The notes beneath the pieces are model-generated. The model was not told the origin of the DNA. It saw nothing but the letters and a program-made list of their open reading frames with translations, and did no database searches. A stretch of DNA of 64,000 nt from JAJKJG01 sp036389455. GTDB taxonomy: Bacteria > Pseudomonadota > Alphaproteobacteria > Rhizobiales > Beijerinckiaceae. The number at the start of each line of letters is the position of its first letter. Position 1 is the first letter of the stretch. Of this stretch, positions 43,155 through 52,239 are shown one piece after another. The DNA lies in contig DASVPW010000162.1 in the NCBI GenBank assembly GCA_036389455.1, positions 1 through 64,000 of the forward strand, written 5' to 3'. The position numbers and the translations under genes are program-made.

Positions 43155-43371
43155 CGCTTCCTCCCATGACTGCTTCGTCGAGGACGCGAGTGTAGAGCGG
43201 GACGCCGCGAGGCGACAGTCGCCGATCCGGCGGCTCACCGGCATGTGACGGGCGGGCGGCCGGCGGCTCCGGGCCGGCGCTCGTGACCCGGAAGCGCCTC
43301 GCGGAGGCGCCGTCAGCGAGGTCCTCGGGCCGCGCTCCGCGCTCCGCCCGAGGTACCCGTAGGGATGCGGA
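43155..43371. other. Intergenic region between the metallo-hydrolase and helicase genes
   Basis: No gene was recognised. It holds the upstream region of the leftward metallo-hydrolase gene and the 3' end of the leftward helicase gene. Two hairpins stand out: GCGCCTC-GCG-GAGGCGC at 43294-43310, and CCTCGGGC...GCCCGAGG at about 43323-43352 with an 8-bp stem. Either may end the helicase transcript. Confidence 0.5.
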
Positions 43372-44826
43372 TTACCGCGGCCGCGAAGCGCCGTGCGTGA
43401 GCCAGCCGATCGCGCCGCCGTCGCGGCCCTGTCCGGCCGGGCGATGTTCCGCCGGGCGGACATGGCCGTCGGCGGGCCGGCTGCGGCGCTGCTGCTGAGC
43501 CGGCCGCTGGCGGCCGGCCTCCTGCTGCCGCTCGGGAGCGCGGCCGTTGCCCTGTCCCTGGCCCTGACTGCGGCCATGGCCATTGCCCTGGCCGCCGCGG
43601 CCTTGACCCTGGCCCCGGCCCCGGCCCTGCCCCTGCGGACGGCCGGCTTGGTGGTGCGGGCGCTCTTCCCGGGCGGGCTCCGCCGGCAGGGCCGCGATGC
43701 CGTCCGGCAGGGGCGCGACCGGCACCTTCATGCGCGTCACCTTCTCGATGTCGCGCAGGTACGCCCGCTCCTCGCCGTTGCAGAACGAGATCGCGATCCC
43801 GTCGGCGCCGGCCCGCGCCGTGCGGCCGATGCGGTGGACATAGGATTCGGGGATGTTCGGGAGGTCGTAGTTGACGACGTGCGTGACGCCGTCGACGTCG
43901 ATGCCGCGCGCCGCGATGTCGGTCGCGACGAGCACCCGGCACTGGCCGGACTTGAAGCCGGCGAGCGCGCGCTCGCGCTGCGGCTGGCTCTTGTTGCCGT
44001 GGATCGCGGCCGCCGCGACGCTGCCGGCCGCGAGGCTGCGCACGACCTTGTCGGCGCCGTGCTTGGTGCGGGTGAAGACGAGGACGCGCTCGACCGCCGG
44101 GTCCTTGAGGACCGCGTGCAGGAGCGCCGGCTTCTGCGCCGTCGGCACGAACATGACGCTCTGCGTGACGCGCTCGGCCGTCGTCGCCTCGGGCGTCACC
44201 GCGACCCGCACGGGGTCGTTGAGAAACGCCGCCGCGAGCGACGCGATCGCCGTGGGCATGGTGGCCGAGAAGAACAGGGTCTGGCGCTCCGCCGGCACGA
44301 GCTTCACGATGCGGCGCAGGTCGTGGATGAAGCCGAGGTCGAGCATGCGGTCGGCCTCGTCGAGGACGAAGACCTCGACGTCGCGCAGGCTGAGGGAGCG
44401 CCGGTCGATCAGGTCGAGGAGGCGTCCCGGGGTCGCGACCAGGATGTCGACGCCGTTCTGGAGCGCCCGCTCCTGCTTGCCGATCGGCACGCCGCCGAAG
44501 ACGACCGTGGTCGAGAGCCTGAGGTTGCGGCCATAAGACCGGAAGCTGTCCGCGATCTGGCTCGCGAGCTCCCGCGTCGGGCTTAGGACGAGGGCGCGGC
44601 AGCTGCGGCGCGGGGCGGCGCGGGCGTGCTCGGCGAAGTGGTGCAGGATCGGCAGCGCGAAGGCCGCCGTCTTGCCGGTGCCGGTCTGGGCGATGCCGCA
44701 GAGGTCGCGCCCCGCCATGACGTGCGGGATCGCCTGGGTCTGGATCGGGGTCGGGGTTTCGTAGCCCTCGGCGGCGAGCGCCTTCTGGATGGGCGCGGCG
44801 AGGCCGAAGTCGGAGAAGTTGGACAA
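43372..44826 (-). CDS. DEAD-box RNA helicase (RhlE-like)
   Basis: ATP-dependent RNA helicase, 484 residues. The order of motifs is complete: Q motif (TPIQTQAIP), I AQTGTGKT, Ia PTRELA, Ib TPGRLLD, II DEAD, III SAT, V ATDIAARGIDV, VI HRIGRTAR. The C-terminal tail (about 390-484) is rich in Gln, Gly and Arg with QG/RG repeats, a typical RNA-binding tail. The start is uncertain: TTG 44826 begins LSNFSDFGL, which matches RhlE-type N-termini, while a longer frame runs from TTG 44943. Such helicases act in ribosome assembly, RNA decay and cold adaptation. Confidence 0.9.
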   Translation of the reverse strand: MSNFSDFGLAAPIQKALAAEGYETPTPIQTQAIPHVMAGRDLCGIAQTGTGKTAAFALPILHHFAEHARAAPRRSCRALVLSPTRELASQIADSFRSYGRNLRLSTTVVFGGVPIGKQERALQNGVDILVATPGRLLDLIDRRSLSLRDVEVFVLDEADRMLDLGFIHDLRRIVKLVPAERQTLFFSATMPTAIASLAAAFLNDPVRVAVTPEATTAERVTQSVMFVPTAQKPALLHAVLKDPAVERVLVFTRTKHGADKVVRSLAAGSVAAAAIHGNKSQPQRERALAGFKSGQCRVLVATDIAARGIDVDGVTHVVNYDLPNIPESYVHRIGRTARAGADGIAISFCNGEERAYLRDIEKVTRMKVPVAPLPDGIAALPAEPAREERPHHQAGRPQGQGRGRGQGQGRGGQGNGHGRSQGQGQGNGRAPERQQEAGRQRPAQQQRRSRPADGHVRPAEHRPAGQGRDGGAIGWLTHGASRPR

Positions 44827-45169
44827 GGTTTCTGTCTTTCGAACGGATGCAATGAGCCCCTGGACCGCGGAGATCGCACGCTGGCGCCCGGGCAAAGGCT
44901 CGACGGGGACGACCCGCGTGATAAGGGCTGTCTGGGGTGGCAAGCGATTGAAGATGGAGGCCGGCCCGCGCTTCTCGCGGGAACTGTCACGCCGCCTCGA
45001 TCAAGCGACTCTCTTCGGGGAGTGCTGACGCTATGGGGACCATATGAGGTCTTTTGCCCTCCAAGTCAACGAGGTACAGGAAGAATTTCGGAAGCCCCCC
45101 GTCCTCCCGGGAGAAGTGTGAAGCAGGACACACTCCCCTTTCGACCCGGGTCCCTATCGTAGCGCGCTC
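44827..45169. other. Divergent intergenic region upstream of the helicase and MFS genes
   Basis: About 343 bp with no recognised gene. If the longer helicase start at 44943 is used, the gap is 226 bp. It contains a hairpin CCCGCG-CTTCT-CGCGGG at 44965-44981. The long stretch before the helicase start is compatible with a regulated 5' leader, common for cold-shock helicases, but no known riboregulator was recognised. Confidence 0.4.
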
Positions 45170-46381
45170 ATGTCCCTCGAGTCCCCCTCCCCCGCCCGCA
45201 TGCCTTGGGGCTTCGTCGCGGCGCTGTCCTTCGCGCAGCTCGTGTCCTGGGGCATCGTGTTCTACGCCTTCGCGCTCTTCCTCGAGCCGATGGCGACGGA
45301 GCTCGGCTGGTCGAAGCCGGCGCTGACGCTCGCCTATTCCCTCGGCCTCGGCGCCTCGGCGCTCACGGCCTATCCGGCCGGCCGGCTGATCGACAAGGGC
45401 CGCGGGCGCCTCGTCATGACGGCGGGATCGCTGATCTCGTCGGGGCTCCTCGTGCTGTGGTCGCGGGTCGAGAGCTATCCGGTCTTTGTCCTGATCTGGC
45501 TCGGGCTCGGGGCGACCATGAGCGCAATCCTCTACGACCCCGGCTTCGCCGTCCTGACCCACCGGCTCGGGGCCCTCGCCCGGCGTGGCATCACCGCCAT
45601 GACGCTCGTCGGCGGGCTCGCCAGCACCGTGTTTTTCCCCTTGAGCCACGTGCTGATCCAGGCGCTCGGCTGGCGCCACGCGCTCCTCGCGCTCGCCGCG
45701 ATCAACCTTTTGGTCTCAGGCGCGATCCACCTCCTCGTGATCCCGAGCGAGCCCCACCGCGCCCCGGCGGAAGTCCCGGCCCCCGGCCCGCCCGCGCCGC
45801 CGAGCAATCCCCGGCGGGTGCTGCGGCACCCGGCGTTCTGGGGCTTTGTGATCGTCTCGGTCCTGCACAACGCCCTGTTCACGGGCTTCGCCATCCACCT
45901 CGTGCCGCTTCTCGTCGAGCGCGGGCTGACGCTTGGGGGCGCGGTTGCGGCTTTTTCCCTCGTCGGGCCGTCCCAGGTCGGCGGGCGCATCGCGATCGCG
46001 CTTGCCGAGCGGCGCTTGAGCATGCGCGCCGTCGGCGTCCTCTCCTGCGGCCTTGGCGTCGTGGCGTTCGCCCTTCTGCCGTTCGTGCGGCCGGAGCCCT
46101 GGCTCGTGGTGGTCTTCGCCGTTATCTACGGCACCGCGAACGGCATCATGACGATCGTGCGCGCCGTCCTGCCGGCCGAAATCTTCGGGCGCCTCGACTA
46201 CGGCGCCATCCAGGGCATGATGAACGCGCCGACGATGGTCGCCCGGGCGAGCGCGCCCTTCGCCTTCGGGGCGCTGTGGGCCGTCTCGGGCAATTACGGC
46301 CTGGTGATCTGGGTTGCGATCGTGATGGCGCTCGCGTCCGCGGCCGTCTTCGCCGTGCTGGTGCTGCCCTCGAGAACCTGA
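45170..46381 (+). CDS. MFS transporter
   Basis: A 403-residue protein with about 12 predicted helices. The MFS loop 2-3 motif appears as AGRLIDKGRGR, and the pattern WGIVFYAFALFLEPMATELGWSKPALTLAYSLGLGAS resembles monocarboxylate/oxalate-type MFS members. The cytoplasmic central loop (about 185-210) is proline-rich. It is divergent from the helicase and convergent with the FAD/Rieske gene (43-nt gap). Substrate unknown. Confidence 0.87.
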   Translation: MSLESPSPARMPWGFVAALSFAQLVSWGIVFYAFALFLEPMATELGWSKPALTLAYSLGLGASALTAYPAGRLIDKGRGRLVMTAGSLISSGLLVLWSRVESYPVFVLIWLGLGATMSAILYDPGFAVLTHRLGALARRGITAMTLVGGLASTVFFPLSHVLIQALGWRHALLALAAINLLVSGAIHLLVIPSEPHRAPAEVPAPGPPAPPSNPRRVLRHPAFWGFVIVSVLHNALFTGFAIHLVPLLVERGLTLGGAVAAFSLVGPSQVGGRIAIALAERRLSMRAVGVLSCGLGVVAFALLPFVRPEPWLVVVFAVIYGTANGIMTIVRAVLPAEIFGRLDYGAIQGMMNAPTMVARASAPFAFGALWAVSGNYGLVIWVAIVMALASAAVFAVLVLPSRT

Positions 46382-46424
46382 CGCCCGAGCCAAGGAGCCG
46401 CGCCGGTCCGCCAGCCTTCCCGGG

Positions 46425-47942
46425 TCAGGCGTCGGCCAGGGGCTCGACCGCGGGGGCGTTGATGGCGGTTCCGTCGGGGGCGAAGTGGGACCCGTGGCAC
46501 GGACAGTCCCAGCACGTCTCGAACGGATTCCAGCGCACGATGCAGCCCGCGTGGGTGCACTCGGCCGAGCGACTGTGCAGCACGCCGGAGGGATCCCGGT
46601 AGACGGCGAGCTTGCGCAGCCCCTGCCGGACGACGGCTCCCTCGCCGGGCCCGATCTCGTCGACGCTCGCCACGTCGCCCGGCAGCGCCTTGGCGACGAG
46701 CTTCCCGGCGGCGTCGAGGTTCTCGGCGAGGAACTCGCCGACGGCGCTCCGCACGGCCCGGTTCGGGTCGTGCGCCGGCGCATAGGCCGCCTCCCGGCCG
46801 GCGACGAGCTCGCGGATCATCAGGCTCGCCGCGACGCCGTTGGTGATCCCCTGCCCGGAGTCGCCGGTCGCCAGATAGACGTTCGGCGCCGCGGCGCTGC
46901 GGCCGATCAGGGCCGCGTGATCGACGGGCTCGAGGACCTGGCCCGACCACCGGCGCTCCGGGCGGGCAAAGGCCGGGAACAGCTCCCGCGTCCAGGCCTC
47001 GAGGCGCGCGAAACGCGCGTCCATGTCGTCGGCCTCGCCGGTCTTGTGGTCCTCGCCGCCGACGACGAGCCAGTCCGACGCGCCGTCGTCCCCGGGCTGG
47101 ATCCGGACGTAATGGTACGGGTCGAGGGTATCCCAGAAGAGGGCGTCCACGACCGACCCGCGCGGCACCCGGCCGGCGAGGGCGTAGGTCCGGTAGGGCG
47201 CCTGCTTGTAGTGGACCTCGACCTCGTTGAAAGGCGAGTTCGTGGCGACCACGCAGTGGCGGGCCGTGACGGCGGCGCCGGACGCGGTGCGCACGAGGAC
47301 CGTTCCGTCGCCTTGCGGCGCCACGTCGGCCGCGGTCGTGCCGGCGTGCAGGCGGCCTCCGTCCCGCTCAAGGCAGCGGACGAGCCCGCCCAGGTACCTG
47401 AGCGGATGGAAACGGGCCTGGTTGGCGAAGCGCAGGCAGCGCTCCCTGGCGCCCGGGAGCGGCGCCCGCTCCTCCCACGCGACATCGAGGCCGACCCGCC
47501 GGGCCGCGTCGTGCTCCTTCGCGAGGGCGTCGGCGTCGGCCGGCGCGCCCGGAAAGAGATACCCGTCGACGCGGCGGAAGTCGCACGCGATCCCTTCCTC
47601 GCCGACGATGGCTTCGACCCGGTCGATGGCTTCGATCTGGGCGCGGCAGACCTGGCGCGCGACGTCGATCCCCCGGGCCGCGATCAGCTCGTGGTAGTAG
47701 TCGTCGAGGGCCGAGGCGAGGTGGGCCGTCGTGCGCGCCGTCATCCCTCCGCCGATCGGGCCCCGGTCCAGGACCATGACCTCCCGGCCGGCCCGGGCGA
47801 GCTCGTAGGCGGTGGAGAGGCCCGCGATCCCGGCCCCGAGCACCAGGACGTCGACCGCGGCATCGGACGTCAGGGGCGAGGCGCCCGGGATCTCGAGGCT
47901 CTTCCCCCACAGGGAGCGACTGCGTTCTGCGCTCGCATTCAT
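46425..47942 (-). CDS. FAD-dependent oxidoreductase with C-terminal Rieske [2Fe-2S] domain
   Basis: A 505-residue protein. The N-terminal DAO-type FAD domain begins with DVLVLGAGIAGLSTAYEL near residue 31 and has GIVNGVAASL-like IGRSAAAPNVYLATGDSGQGITNG near residues 360-380. The C-terminus (about 420-505) is a Rieske domain with CTHAGC near 460 and CPCHGSHF near 480, giving the two Cys-His pairs of the cluster. The fusion is a known family of oxidoreductases whose substrates are mostly unknown. No signal peptide. It is divergent from glpK. Confidence 0.88.
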   Translation of the reverse strand: MNASAERSRSLWGKSLEIPGASPLTSDAAVDVLVLGAGIAGLSTAYELARAGREVMVLDRGPIGGGMTARTTAHLASALDDYYHELIAARGIDVARQVCRAQIEAIDRVEAIVGEEGIACDFRRVDGYLFPGAPADADALAKEHDAARRVGLDVAWEERAPLPGARERCLRFANQARFHPLRYLGGLVRCLERDGGRLHAGTTAADVAPQGDGTVLVRTASGAAVTARHCVVATNSPFNEVEVHYKQAPYRTYALAGRVPRGSVVDALFWDTLDPYHYVRIQPGDDGASDWLVVGGEDHKTGEADDMDARFARLEAWTRELFPAFARPERRWSGQVLEPVDHAALIGRSAAAPNVYLATGDSGQGITNGVAASLMIRELVAGREAAYAPAHDPNRAVRSAVGEFLAENLDAAGKLVAKALPGDVASVDEIGPGEGAVVRQGLRKLAVYRDPSGVLHSRSAECTHAGCIVRWNPFETCWDCPCHGSHFAPDGTAINAPAVEPLADA

Positions 47943-48137
47943 GACGCACCTGAGCCTTGGCGCTTTCTAAACCGGGCATGCGGGACGGGGTTCCATCCCT
48001 CGCGTCCTCCGAGGCTCCGCGAGGCGGAGAGCCCGAACGAGAAGGCGGCTCCGCTTCGCGGCGTCCCGGAACGATAGGCCGCCTGTGGACGCCGGCCTCG
48101 GCGTCGCCCTAAGTTCTCCCGGGAACGGAGGAAATCC

Positions 48138-49634
<1,497 letters not shown>

Positions 49635-49639
49635 ATCTT

Positions 49640-49661
49640 CTCTCCCCGCGGGCGGGGAGAG
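49640..49661. terminator. Family B hairpin between glpK and the RidA gene
   Basis: CTCTCCCCGC-GG-GCGGGGAGAG, a perfect 10-bp stem in the 31-bp gap of two convergent genes. It probably serves as the 3' end of both transcripts. No T-run is present. Confidence 0.65.
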
Positions 49662-49665
49662 GCGG

Positions 49666-50106
49666 TCAGCGCGGCACGACCGCGGTCGCCTCGATCTCGA
49701 CCCGCGCGGCCTTCTCGACGAGGCGCACGACCTGCACCACCGCCATCGCCGGGTAGTGCGGCCCGATGGTCTCGCGGTAGGCGCGGCCGAGGCCGCTGAG
49801 ACTCGCCGTGTACTCGTCGACGTCGAGCACGTACCAGGTCAGGCGCACGAGGTGGTGCGGCTCGGCCCCGCCTTCGGCCAGGATGGCGCGGATGTTCGAC
49901 AGCGCCTGCCGGGCCTGGGCCGTGAAGCCGTCGGGAAAATTGCCCATGGCGTCCCAGCCGACGACGCCGCCGGTGACGAGGATGCGCCCGTCCGCCATCA
50001 TGCCGTTGGCGTAGCCCCGGGGCTTCGGCCAGCTCCCGGGCTGCAGCACGGTCGGCCGGTCGTCGCCCGGTGGCGCTAAGGGCGGCGGCGCCTTCCTAAG
50101 AGTCAT
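49666..50106 (-). CDS. RidA/YjgF-family enamine/imine deaminase
   Basis: A 146-residue RidA-fold protein. It has the family features YANGMMADGRILVTGGVVGWD, QARQALSNIRAILAEGGAEPHHLVRLTWYV and the C-terminal ARVEIEATAVV, with the substrate-binding Arg expected in the VVRLVEKAARVEIEA region. RidA proteins hydrolyse reactive enamines and imines to ketones. It is last in the aromatic-CoA operon and overlaps the thioesterase gene by 4 nt. If the substrate is 2-aminobenzoate, dearomatised amino intermediates would be enamines, a natural RidA target. Confidence 0.85.
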   Translation of the reverse strand: MTLRKAPPPLAPPGDDRPTVLQPGSWPKPRGYANGMMADGRILVTGGVVGWDAMGNFPDGFTAQARQALSNIRAILAEGGAEPHHLVRLTWYVLDVDEYTASLSGLGRAYRETIGPHYPAMAVVQVVRLVEKAARVEIEATAVVPR

Positions 50107-50594
50107 CGGCAGCGCTCCTGATAGGCTTCGAGGGCGGCCCTGAGATCGTCGGGGATCGGGATCGCCCGGTGCTCGACGAGCGAGGTCGTCACAATGACGA
50201 GGCGCGCCTTGAGCACCGGCTCCTCGCCCCGGTGCGCGTGCACGCTAAGGCTAAGCGAGCTGTTGCCGATGCGGTCGACCAGCACCGCGAAGACGAGCTC
50301 GTCGGCGAGGAAGCCGGGCTTCATGAAGTCGGCCTCGGCGTGGGCCGGGCCTAAGCCGATGCGGCGGTCGCGGATGAAGGTGTGGTGGGGCAGGCCGAGC
50401 GCGCCCGCGAACCAGTCCTCCACCACCCCGTTGATCATGTCGAAGTAGCGCGGGAAATAGACGATGCCGGCCGGGTCGCAGTGCGAGAAGCGCACCGGCA
50501 CGACGATGCGCCAAGCCCCCGCGGGTAGTCCGCCCACGGGCAGCCCGCCAGCCGGCAGCGCCGCCGCGCCGACTTTTTCCGATGCCGGCTTCAT
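50103..50594 (-). CDS. 4-hydroxybenzoyl-CoA-type thioesterase (hot-dog fold)
   Basis: A 163-residue hot-dog thioesterase. The core motif HCDPAGIVYFPRYFDMIN, with catalytic Asp, is that of 4-hydroxybenzoyl-CoA thioesterases. An unusual Gly/Pro/Leu repeat (LPAGGLPVGGLPAG, residues about 13-26) precedes the domain. It overlaps both neighbours by 4 nt (ATGA). In benzoyl-CoA-type pathways such enzymes rescue CoA from dead-end acyl-CoAs. Confidence 0.87.
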   Translation of the reverse strand: MKPASEKVGAAALPAGGLPVGGLPAGAWRIVVPVRFSHCDPAGIVYFPRYFDMINGVVEDWFAGALGLPHHTFIRDRRIGLGPAHAEADFMKPGFLADELVFAVLVDRIGNSSLSLSVHAHRGEEPVLKARLVIVTTSLVEHRAIPIPDDLRAALEAYQERCR

Positions 50595-52228
50595 GCCGCG
50601 GCCGGCGCCGTAGTCTGCGCCATCTGGCGCAACGCGAAGCGCTGGAGCTTGCCGGTCTGGGTCTTCGGCAAGGCCTCCACGAACTCGATCGCGCGCGGGT
50701 ACTTGTAGGGCGCGATCTCCCGCTTGACGTGGTCCTGCAGCGCTTTCGTCATGTCGGGCCCGGGCCGCTCGCCCGCCGAGAGCACCACGTAGGCCTTGAC
50801 GATCATGCCGCGCTCGGCGTCCGGCGCGCCGACGACACCGCATTCCGCGACCGCCGGGTGGGAGAGGAGCGCCGCCTCGACTTCGGGCCCGGCGATGTTG
50901 TAGCCGGCCGAGACGATCATGTCGTCGAAGCGCGCCTGGTACCAGAAGTAGCCGTCCTCATCCCGCACGTAGATGTCCCCGGTGACGTTCCAGCCGTTCT
51001 CGACGTACTTCCGCTGGCGATCGTCGGCGAGGTAGCGGCAGCCGGTCGGGCCGCGCACGGCAAGCCGCCCGGCCGTGCCCGGCGGCAGCTCGCGGCCCTC
51101 CGCGTCGATCACCTTCGCCTCGTAGCCCGGCACCGGCCTGCCGGTCGCGCCCGGCCTGATCTCGTCCTCCGGCGCCGCGATGAAGATGTGCAGCATCTCG
51201 GTCGCGCCGATGCCGTCCATGACCTTCAGGCCCGTCGCCTCCCGCCACGCCTCGAAGGTCGCCTTCGGCAGCGCCTCGCCGGCCGAGACGCACTTGCGCA
51301 AGGAGGAGACGTCGTGATCGGGCAGGCGCGCCAGCATCGCCCGGTAGGCGGTCGGCGCCGTGAAGCACACCGACGCGCGGTATTTTTCGATCGCCGGCAG
51401 CAGGTCCTCCGGGGCGGCCTTCTCGAGGAGCACGGTCGCGGCGCCGACGTGCATCGGGAACAGCACGAGGCCGCCGAGGCCGAAGGTGAAGGCGATCGGC
51501 GGCGAGCCGATGAAGCGGTCCGACGCTTCGGCGCGCAGGACGTTGGCGGCATAGGAGTCGCAGATCGCCAGCATGTCGCGATGGACGTGCATGGTGCCCT
51601 TGGGCTCGCCCGTGGTGCCGGAGGTGAAGGCGATGAGGCACACGTCCTCGGCGGCGGTCTCGACCGCCCGGAATTGCGGCGAGGCCTTGGCCGCCAGCGC
51701 CTCGAGGCTCTCAGGCCCGCCGCCGCCCCAGTAGGCGACGTGCCGCAGGCCCGGCGCGAGGGCGCGCGCCTTCTCCATCTCATCGGATAGGCGGTGGTCG
51801 CAGAGCGCAATCGCGACCTTGGCCTTGTTCAGCGGGTAGGCGACCTCGCGGGCCCGCAGAAGCGGCATGGTCGCGACCGCGACGCCGCCGGCCTTGAGCA
51901 CCGCGAGATAAGCCGCGACCAGCATCGAGTTGTTGGCCGAGCGCAGCAGTACCCGTCCGCCGGGCACGAGCCCGAGTTCTTGGACGAGCACGTTCGCGAT
52001 GCGGTTCACCCGCTCGTGGAGCTCGCCATAGGTCAGCGTCTCGGTCGGGCCGATGATGCAGGGCGCATCGCCGCGGCCCTCCTCGATCCAGCGGTCGAGG
52101 AAGCGCGTCACGCAGTTCAGCCGCTCGGGGTATCGCAGCTCCGGGCGCGTGAACAAGAAGTCCGGCTGCTGTTCCTTCGGCGGCAGGTTGTCCCGCGCGA
52201 AGGTGTCCACATGGGCGGTGTAGGACAT
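50591..52228 (-). CDS. Benzoate/2-aminobenzoate-CoA ligase family
   Basis: Adenylate-forming ligase of 545 residues that activates an aromatic acid with ATP and CoA. The P-loop is FTSGTTGEPKGTMHVHRDM, the aromatic pocket block resembles benzoate-CoA ligases (YRAMLARLPDHD, SAGEALP), the hinge is WNVTGD, and the A10 Lys lies in LPKTQTGKLQRFALR. ATG 52228 is preferred, with GGAGAAAGCG upstream; ATG 52240 would overlap the preceding stop as TGATG. Association with a 2-aminobenzoyl-CoA monooxygenase-type gene at the right edge suggests 2-aminobenzoate or salicylate rather than benzoate. Confidence 0.86.
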   Translation of the reverse strand: MSYTAHVDTFARDNLPPKEQQPDFLFTRPELRYPERLNCVTRFLDRWIEEGRGDAPCIIGPTETLTYGELHERVNRIANVLVQELGLVPGGRVLLRSANNSMLVAAYLAVLKAGGVAVATMPLLRAREVAYPLNKAKVAIALCDHRLSDEMEKARALAPGLRHVAYWGGGGPESLEALAAKASPQFRAVETAAEDVCLIAFTSGTTGEPKGTMHVHRDMLAICDSYAANVLRAEASDRFIGSPPIAFTFGLGGLVLFPMHVGAATVLLEKAAPEDLLPAIEKYRASVCFTAPTAYRAMLARLPDHDVSSLRKCVSAGEALPKATFEAWREATGLKVMDGIGATEMLHIFIAAPEDEIRPGATGRPVPGYEAKVIDAEGRELPPGTAGRLAVRGPTGCRYLADDRQRKYVENGWNVTGDIYVRDEDGYFWYQARFDDMIVSAGYNIAGPEVEAALLSHPAVAECGVVGAPDAERGMIVKAYVVLSAGERPGPDMTKALQDHVKREIAPYKYPRAIEFVEALPKTQTGKLQRFALRQMAQTTAPAAA

Positions 52229-52239
52229 CGCTTTCTCCA

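Noticed and set aside
43540..43690. Repetitive GGCCCTG/CCTGGCC pattern resembling a repeat array
   Set aside because: It is coding DNA for the QG/RG-rich tail of the helicase; there are no equal-length repeats with unique spacers, so it is not a CRISPR.
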